Positions 56,750 through 64,000 of a DNA stretch of 64,000 nt are shown here, piece by piece. How positions within the stretch are numbered: the stretch's first letter is position 1; each line of letters begins with the position of its first letter. The stretch covers positions 1 to 64,000 of the forward strand of contig WHVD01000286.1 in assembly GCA_015178975.1 (NCBI GenBank), read 5' to 3'. The position numbers were made by a program, and so were the translations under genes. Under the pieces are notes generated by a model. It saw nothing but the letters and a program-made list of their open reading frames with translations, did not search any database and was not told where the DNA came from. Origin of the DNA: Hysterangium stoloniferum (Eukaryota > Basidiomycota > Agaricomycetes > Hysterangiales > Hysterangiaceae).

Positions 56750-57485
56750 AGACTACTGGACAGAACGGGGAGGGTGCAGATTGTGACGGGGGATAGGCAT
56801 AGTGATAACGTGAGAGATATGGGTAGCGATAATGTGAGTAATATTGATCGTGATAATATGGAAAATACGGATAGTGATAAATATGCAAGAAAACGGGTTT
56901 AAAGATTTTGCTGAAAACGTGACATAATGGAAGTCGCTCAGAACTTGATGTCCGTATAAATGAAGTAGGTAGGCGACTTCTAGCAAGCTCAAATTTTATA
57001 ATTAACACAGGGTGGGCTTCCAGCCAAAGCACATTGGCAGGAAAGAGAAGCTGGCGGGATTACTTTTTTCATGTGGTTTCATCATAAGCGTCCCTAGTCC
57101 TCCGCTTTCTGTCTTTACTCATAGTTGAATTATAGCCCCCCCGGCGGCACCACTCGGTACGTCGGTAGAAGCACGGAAAGAAAAAGTTCTCTCACTGATT
57201 TTTGTATGAACACGAAGTATTGTTTCAAAGTCCCAACCTTGTCGATATGCACGGAAATATTCAGATAAGAGAACAGACCAGGTTTGTACATACTTCACAG
57301 CTATTTTCTCTTTCAGTTTATTTATTATAATTAATGAATTACTTTCTGTATGTATAGTTGTCACAACGCAATCATATGATATTCATTACTATCGGCGCTT
57401 AAAGCTCATCTCGGCTATCAGGACTTTTGGATGCATTAGTACAGCATTGTTAATTGGCAACTTGAGCTATGTTCAAAGCGATGTC
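56750..57485 (+). repeat. Block C, copy without an A gene
   Basis: It starts at a purine-rich GACGGGGGATAGG and runs to about the GTTCAAAGCGATGTC motif, where other copies lead into the A gene. Here unrelated AT-rich DNA follows, so the A gene is missing or was cut off. Confidence 0.5.
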
Positions 57486-57489
57486 ACTG

Positions 57490-58090
57490 GAGGCATCCCA
57501 AGATTTTTGGAGTTGGAAAACCTTCAGAAAATCTTGTTATTTGGCCAAATTTTCTAAGTGTTTTGTGAATTGAAAAACTCTTTGAAAATTCTGAGTTTTA
57601 GTAGGTTTTTCTGAGGCCAAAAATTGGATCTGAAAATTCTAAAAATTTGCATCAGGGAATTATGAGGAAATATTGTTGGAAATAGCCTATTCTTTATGGA
57701 TTTTCTGAATAAGAAAACTCTTAGAAAACCCTGTATTTTGTTAGGATTTTTCCACCTAACAAAATCCTATGAAAACTGTAATAATGTACCTAGAGAAATC
57801 AATTGAAAACCACATATTTCTACTTAATTTTGCCCCTGAGGGAATTCAGTGAAAACTATGGTTTTCTGCCTGAAAAAATCTTGAGCCAAGACAAAGTTTT
57901 TTTAATGTTTTGTCAATGGGAAAACCATGATGAAATTTACAATTTAATTATACATAAAATCATTGAATAATCATATATTTCAACAAAATTTTCCTTGGTC
58001 ATTAACACTATGGAAATTCAAAAAATCTGTTTGTGAAATCATGAAGAAATTGATGATTTTCCATGAGTTTCTTAGAGGTCTTTTAAGGTG
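57490..58090. other. AT-rich stretch with repeated GAAAA/TTTTC motifs
   Basis: No gene is visible. Short phrases such as GAAAACTCTT and GAAAATTCT recur. A 10-bp hairpin TTTTGTTAGG/CCTAACAAAA lies at 57736-57764. Confidence 0.45.
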
Positions 58091-58810
58091 AGAAACCCTG
58101 AACCGATGTTTTGCAATTCAGCACGATTCGCAAATATTCGAAAGGATACAGTGCGATTCAGTGTGATTTGCAAATATTTGAAAAGATACAGTGTGATTCA
58201 TTATAATTGGCAAGTGTTTGGGAATATTCAATGTGATTTGCAAGTTTTCAGGAGGCTAGAGTGCGACTCTTTTAGACTTTTTGCAACTATTCTAGACTCT
58301 TTGTGATTATTTGCGACTGTTTGCAACTCTGATAGACTGTTTGCAACTCTTTTGGACTTTTTGCAACTCTTTTGGACTTTTTGCAACTCTTTTGGACTTT
58401 TTGCAACTCTTTTGGACTTTTTGTGACTCTTTTGGACTTTTTGTGACTCTTTTGGACTTTTTGTGACTCTTTTTGCGACTCTTTTTGGACTCTTTGTGAC
58501 TCTTTTAGACTCTTTGTGACTCTTATAGACTTGTTACGACTGTTATAGACTCTTTGCAACTGTTATAGACTCTTTGTGACTCATGTAGACTCTTTGAGAC
58601 TTTTTGTGACTCATTTAGATTCTTTGCGACTCTTTTAGATTCTTTGCAACTTTTTTGGACTCTTTGCGACTTACTCTTTGTGACTCTTTGAAAAGTTGCA
58701 AAGTCGCACAAAGTCACACAAAGTCGCACAAAGTCACAAAGTGTTGCACAAAGTCGCAAAGTATTGCAAAAAGTCGTGTTGCAAAAAGTCACAAAAGTGT
58801 CACAAATCAT
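58091..58810. repeat. Compound satellite with an inverted end
   Basis: 58110-58235 has a roughly 40-bp unit (GTGTGATTTGCAAATATT and GAAAAGATACAGTG). 58255-58690 has a 20-bp unit, CTTTTGGACTTTTTGCAACT, with variants. 58690-58805 has the reverse-complement type (AAGTCGCACAAAGTCACAC). The Lys/Ser-rich frames on the minus strand are a by-product of the repeat. Confidence 0.9.
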
Positions 58811-59430
58811 AGCACAGTGTCTTCACACAATAATAATCTATGTAAAAAGCCTCCAAAATTTCTATTATCCTCTTTTCTTTATAACCACAAACAATGATAC
58901 ACTATACACATAGCACATGGACAAAGGGAGGAAAAAAACGCATCACTGTCAATTATATAGATAATCTATGTTAAGAAGAAGCCACAGCAAACCTGATATA
59001 CAATAGGAGGTACACATTGCATGTGAATTTGAAGCTGGGGGATGATGGCATGGAACAAGAAAATGGGGCTTGGGGCAGGCAGTATCCAAGATGGCGGCAG
59101 CGGCAGGGGGCAGGCTGGGGTGATGGTGGGTAGGTACAGGTAGTTGAGTATCAATACCAGTATCATCAGGCACAGGATATAAACAAGACATTGGTTATAT
59201 TAAGTAGAATATACTTTTTACTCGTATAAATCTTGAAAGCTGGCGCAGTGCTGGCTGGGGCGGGGTGACAAGGCGGGGAGAGGTGCTGTGGGTGTGATGG
59301 TGTGATATAATATGCTGAGCAAGAAAAAGGGAATCCAACTCCAAGTCTAGCTGGAGAGGATAGCAATAGAAGTGGGGGGGGGGATAACATGCGGACGATG
59401 AAAACAGAGATATGAATAGGATGGATGAGT
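58811..59430. other. Unassigned spacer
   Basis: It contains a G-rich stretch (59030-59150) and a run of nine G (59374-59382). No gene, copy or RNA was recognised. Confidence 0.35.
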
Positions 59431-61470
59431 GATCTTTCCTGCCAATGTGGCATCTCTTCCTCTCTTCTTTATAAAAATCTTGTTAGAACTTGTCCACTGA
59501 TTTCATTTACACCGACATCATGATCTGAGTGACTTCCATTATGTCATGTTTTCCCTTTTCTGCCATATTTATCTCTCTCCTTATTTTCCATATTCTCACA
59601 ACCCATACATATTATCTCTACCCATGTCTCTCACATTCTCACTATTGCTATCCCCCATGACAATGGGCCGAAAGATGGGTGGAAGGAAATAGACTAAAAC
59701 AATGCATCTAATTGGGGATAATGGTTTGGCAAGTATGTCAGTTTTGTCAAGTGGTAATGGAGTTGTAAGGTGCTGTTTTCAATTAAAAGTCGAATAAAGT
59801 GACATTTGACTCTGACATGTTTCTTTTGATGGAGTGGACATTGAATGGAAGGAAATGCCTCCATCCCTTGATTGTCTTTGAATATAGCCATCAGTTCTTC
59901 ATATATGATTGAGTTGTTCTAAGAAGTGTCTTATCTACACAACATCATGGGTAGCTTCTGAAAGTACCATGCTAGTCTGTGTTCCAGATGACCAATATAC
60001 AGGTCCTGATCCAAGAAATATTATGTGTCCTCCCATATCACCTATCCTCAGTATCCCCTGCAAAGTCCCCATCTGAGTATCTGTGTGAGATATGTTTCCT
60101 ACTCCTAGCCATTATTTCTGCTCTCCAGTCTTGAAGAGATGTTCATTTAATGAGGTTCCAATGGTTCAGAGAAGGATTAGATGAATACTGATATATTGTA
60201 TTGACCAAATAAGCAATAGTAGGTCACAACACAACAGCTGTGAACATGATGCTTCTAATAGGCTCTGGATAGGGCAGGTTGGTTGTTTCTTCTGTTTCTT
60301 CACTAGTTTCTCACTGTGAGATGGAACTAAAATTGATTCCAAGTGGGATAGGAGATCACATTAGTTTAGAATTCAGTATGTTGGATTTCCTCATGAAAAT
60401 CATATAGAGTTCTTCACCATTCATTTCCCCCTTGTCTGGTTCCAGATAATGCTTTCAATAATAGCAATGCAGGATGCACCTTTCCTGACCCTTCTGTTTG
60501 CTGCACCTACACTCTTTCCTTCATCATTCCATGTAAGCATACTGATTTAACATGAAATTGGAAAATAGCTAAATCTCCTGATCTACCTAGAGCTAAGAAA
60601 ATTATAATGGGAGTCTGTGTGTGTGCCCCATTAGCCCCTGGCTGAAACCAAAGAGTTCACCTGACTTCCAGAGGAATTAAATGGATTAGTCCTTCTATTA
60701 CCAGACTTCAGACATGGATCTTCTTGCCACATGTTATTACCTCTTTTAATTTCTAGCCCAATGATCTTGTTACCCATATTTAAAACATCCATTTGAGCAA
60801 GGTTCTTTCCAAGTTGGAATTCCTTGTGCACTATCATGTACACATTGTGGGGACCTGAATACATACCTGCCTCCCCTTGCAGCAAATACTGAACCTTCTG
60901 AGAGTGTGTGATGAACTTCTGTTCTTAATTTCTTGACAATTTCTTTGACTGTGTCCAATTCATAGTCAATTATTGATGACATAATGTCAAGCTCCTCTGG
61001 CAGCATACTCATAAACAGGCTGAGATAGCTCATGTCCTCTATAATATAATCCACTTCCAATAGTTTCAATCTGATTGAATCCATTTGAACTTTATATTCA
61101 ATACTATCTGTTCTGTCATTGCACATTCAAACAAGTGCTGACAATAACACTTGGCTATTGGCTAAACCCATTCTGTATGTTTTTTTTCACTTGTTCCATG
61201 CATACCTTGGATTGTCATTCAACATAATTACCACCCTTGGTTCATCTTCAACACATAACATAATTTTGCTATAGGCTCTTTTCTTTCGAAGTTCCCAGGC
61301 CTCTTCTATTTGTGGCTTCACCAGTTTAAGGGCTCCAAAACATGTGCATAGCAGGGGAGTGTAAATTCCCTGGTAATAAGTTCCCAGTAATCTATTGACT
61401 CAAGTGTGGTCTTCATACTCACACTCCATGTAAAATAATTATCTCTTCTCAGCTGTGTATTCATTTTTCC
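59431..61470 (-). pseudogene. Copia relic: gag and RNase H, most of pol deleted
   Basis: The minus strand order is gag N-terminus (near 61440-61100), EYKVQMDSIRLKLLEVDYII and LFMSMLPEELDIM (61100-60980), a zinc-knuckle remnant (CFKYG near 60770), about 300 bp without recognisable pol, then the RT C-terminus and YSDGDFAGDTED near 60090, and KHVRVKCHFIRLLIENSTLQ near 59800. It ends in block C-like sequence (59690-59431). The layout is that of an internally deleted element. It is the most diverged of the relics. Confidence 0.78.
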
Positions 61471-63632
61471 AGTGATACCCCTGAATAATAATTTATAAAT
61501 TTAAACGGTTATTCCCCATCGGTCGATTATCTCAGTGTTTTGTTGAGGGACAAGTGCAAGAAAGCAAAACTTGAAGTTTTAGGAGTGACAATCTCTTTCT
61601 TAAATCATCGCTCGAGCTCTTGAAAGACTGAGGAAATCATCCTTCGGATATCATACTTTGAGTTACACTTCGAAGAATCTTAAGCTAGGTCGAACATCAT
61701 TCAGGTAATGGATAAACACGTTAGTCATATGGCACAGTCTAGTCACACTCCCGTCCGTGCTTCTTCAAATGGGATAAGAAGCTTGTGTTGGAACTTGGTG
61801 AGACCCCGACAAATGGAGTCGCAAGCAGACAAAGGAGAGAATGTACGTCGTGCATCAAAACCCCCAAGGTCGTCGTCCAACTCTCCTCTCCGTGCATCTC
61901 GAAAAAGTCTAGGAAGTCGTGGAGAGCAGGGATTGGGCTATTCGCTCGCACTGCCGTGCACGCAATTTCGGGTTCTGGAGATTGTGAAATTAACTACGAT
62001 GAGCCCCGTATTAGCCTTGAGGCGCCATGAAACAATAAATGGTCTGGTTTTGGGTTCTGAATTAGTATTCTGATAGCCGAATAATTTTGAGACGAGAGGT
62101 CCGCGATGGTGTAACTGTGGACTCACTGCAGCATTTTAACCCCGATGGAAACAATGATATCAATTCGATCAATGTTTTCTGCCAGTAATGTGACATCCTT
62201 AAATAATGCATAGAGTCTATCTAGAATGCATAGATAACCGAGGTAGCGAAAAGGGTTGCCACACGCAAATAAATCGATCTTGGTCTGTAAAACGTCAAGC
62301 GCGATATCCAATAGAGTTCCATACATGCTGCGGAGCCGAGGATCCTGTTTTAGCAGCAGGAGAAAATTGATATTTGCGCGTGAATCTATTTCATGTGTCC
62401 AGGTTGGTTTCGATCGTATCTGCATAATTCTCATTTCGGCCATTCTCCGAAAGGAGCAACGGTAAAATTTACGACCTCATCCATAATTTGAGATAGTTTT
62501 TAACGACATTGAGGTCCTCATGTGACAGGCCCCATCCATCATACACGTCCTTAATAATGGCGGATAAACACTCAGTAATAATAGAATTATCTAAAGTGGT
62601 GAGGGTGGCAGCCGACCGAGTACAGAGATATTCGCCAAGGTGGGATATGAATATCGAGGCGACAGCATAGCAGTCACCAGGAAGTTGCGACCCAACCAGG
62701 GCAGTGTAGAGCACAGGAACCATTGTAGCTGGCGCATTCTCACTGTACGCCATGAAACCGATTACACGCGCCATCTCAACTATGACTCTGCCGATGTTCA
62801 TTTCTTCGCTAGTACCAAGCCAGGTTGTGAATGCGCCATAGGTCCTCGTGAGAAGATTTCGCCCGATATCGTATTTTCAGGGGGTAAGATAGTCTTCATT
62901 AAATTGGTTTCAGCATGCAATTAATGGCTTTCATCAGAAGCGAACATGCCGGAAGAGATCCACCCCCTCTTGAACCATTATGCTCAATTGCCGCACAGTT
63001 AGCCGTTTGTTAAGTTGTCTAGTCGTCCTCATTTCCTCGAGCGTGTCCAACAGCCTTCGGGCAACTCTCTCGTACTCCGCCACACGCCATGTGTATAACC
63101 AGCATTTTCCAACCAAAATGGACATCTTGGTGCTATACAATAGCTTTGTCCCGATTCGCTCCAATGCCAGACCACAAAAGTAACCGGGGCCGACTTGGAC
63201 TTCCATTGCATCACGAGTAACGGGCTCCGTCCACGCAGCAATAGCGTTTCTCTCAATTTCGGACATACCTGTTGAATTCCTGGATCCAGCAAGCCTGGTG
63301 GCGGTTCTACCCAAGTTGCAAAATCACGGCACTAAACGGGAAAAAAAGTCCGATACATGGCAATCCATCCTCGAAACACGAGGTTAACATACCCGCTGCT
63401 GAACCCACGAATCAAGTGCGCCCTTAATGATCGATATATGGTCGTCATGACCTGGTCTGTGGTAACAGAGGCTGTGACCATCTACATTACACGCCCATTG
63501 TCTCTGGAGTATGCCCCGAAAATGACTTTCGAGGACTTGGATCCTTTTAGATTCCAAGGAAGCAGGTGAGATCAATTGGGGTACCTCTTCGACATGGTCA
63601 AGGTGACTGGATACTACCTCGTGGTCAGACAT
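61471..63632 (-). pseudogene. A-family copy A11, five exons
   Basis: ATG at 63632-63630 (MSDHEVVSSHLDHVEE). Intron 1 has a GTATGT donor and CGTTTAG acceptor (near 63390-63340). Exon 2 has a small deletion after GLLDP that shifts the frame, then VQVGPGYFCGLALERIGTKL and VDLFRH. The GC donor intron (GCATGTTCGC) is near 62949. Exon 3 contains GRVIVEMARVIGFMAYSENA and SQLPGDCYAVASIFISHLGE. Exon 4 contains SMYGTLLDIALDVLQTKIDL and LLAENIDRIDIIVSIGVKML. Exon 5 contains HDVHSLLCLLATPFVGVSP with a TAG near 61995. It is the most divergent full copy. Confidence 0.78.
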
Positions 63633-63779
63633 GGGGAACGTGAGATACAAGCAAGAGGGGGTGTCACAAGTATGGAAACGAGAACCGTTGACAAGGTTCA
63701 TTAGGTGGTCTATGTTTGTGACACGGCGCTTTGGGTGTATTTCAAATTGCCAATTCACACTGGTCTACTAAGTCACCGG

Positions 63780-64000
63780 AAGGACAACTGTAAATACAGA
63801 AAATAATAAATTAATTTAAATGAATAAGCTGAAAAAGAAAAACGCTTTGAAGTCCAAAACTATTCTCGTTATCTGAAGATTTCCGTACATATCGAGAAAG
63901 GACTTTGTACTTCGTGTTCATGGAAATATCAATGAGCAAACCTTTTCTTTCTACCCTTCTGCCGACGTACCGAGTGGTGCGGCCGAGTTGGCCTCCGCCA
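63780..64000 (-). repeat. Block C upstream of A11, cut by window end
   Basis: Matches 15119-15350 (GGACTTTGTACTTCGTGTTC, TTCTGCCGACGTACCGAGTG). It continues past the window. Confidence 0.5.

Noticed and set aside
58287-58810. Lys/Ser-rich open frames on the minus strand (KSKRVAKSPKELQ-type repeats)
   Set aside because: They are produced by the 20-bp satellite, which stays open in frame by its composition. No start context, intron or conserved domain supports a protein.
1-64000. Frameshifts as sequencing or assembly errors
   Set aside because: The 4.3-kb copia frame contains no indel at all, so a high indel error rate is unlikely. Many indels differ between otherwise similar copies. It cannot be fully excluded without reads.
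1-64000. CRISPR array, bacterial operon or prophage
   Set aside because: The tandem repeats are contiguous without spacers, genes have spliceosomal introns, and there are no bacterial gene layouts.

Overview
This is a eukaryotic nuclear window, most likely from a filamentous fungus and probably a basidiomycete. Three things suggest this: introns of 53-63 nt with GTATGT/GTGAGT donors that can be read in several gene copies, a fungal-type Ty1/copia element, and decayed relatives of two fungal genes (peroxin PEX13 and an S33 proline iminopeptidase). I cannot name the species. No intact host gene was found. The window is a repeat-dense gene graveyard in which a few modules are copied, inverted, truncated and joined in different orders.

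The modules are: (A) an unrecognised five-exon gene family of about 570 residues, in at least 11 copies, all broken; (B) fragments of a one-pass membrane protein with a 17-residue Asp/Ala repeat; (C) a block that looks like the 3' LTR region of an old copia element and lies upstream of exon 1 in the A copies that keep their 5' end; (D), (E) and (X), repeat blocks with open but unrecognised reading frames; (P) PEX13 fragments; and copia relics on the minus strand.

Layout: 0-0.5 kb P/B fragments; 0.5-3.8 kb A-D-solo LTR-X; 3.8-4.9 kb B; 4.9-5.6 kb LTR-like block; 6.8-7.7 kb iminopeptidase pseudogene; 8.5-14.9 kb A(+)-D-E-LTR-X-LTR-D-A(-), a near-palindrome; 15.1-17.6 kb C plus copia relic; 17.6-21.1 kb D-A; 22.9-27.9 kb a nearly intact copia element with both LTRs; 27.9-29.6 kb D/PEX13/E/PEX13 SH3; 30.4-38.1 kb C-A-D-P-B-small gene; 38.2-45.9 kb a second copy of the 9.2-16.2 kb palindrome; 46-51.8 kb small gene-B-P-D-A in inverted order relative to 31-38 kb; 51.9-55.9 kb a second copy of 16.2-21.1 kb; 57.5-58.8 kb AT-rich DNA and a satellite; 59.4-61.5 kb copia relic; 61.5-64 kb A-C.

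Comparing the duplicated copies gives the clearest results. Several insertions are proven by an empty site in the sister copy and by target-site duplications: solo LTRs at 16445-17165, 41282-41565 and 53394-53609. Two more solo LTRs of the last family, at 29753-30037 and 46567-46801, also have perfect 5-bp duplications. A 6.2-kb segment (45615-51826) is missing from the left copy. The 5' LTR of the full-length copia element carries a 57-bp insert with spliceosomal-intron ends that every other LTR of the family lacks. There is no working pathway to describe: the only near-functional unit is the copia element, whose single 4.3-kb frame is interrupted only by four stop codons.
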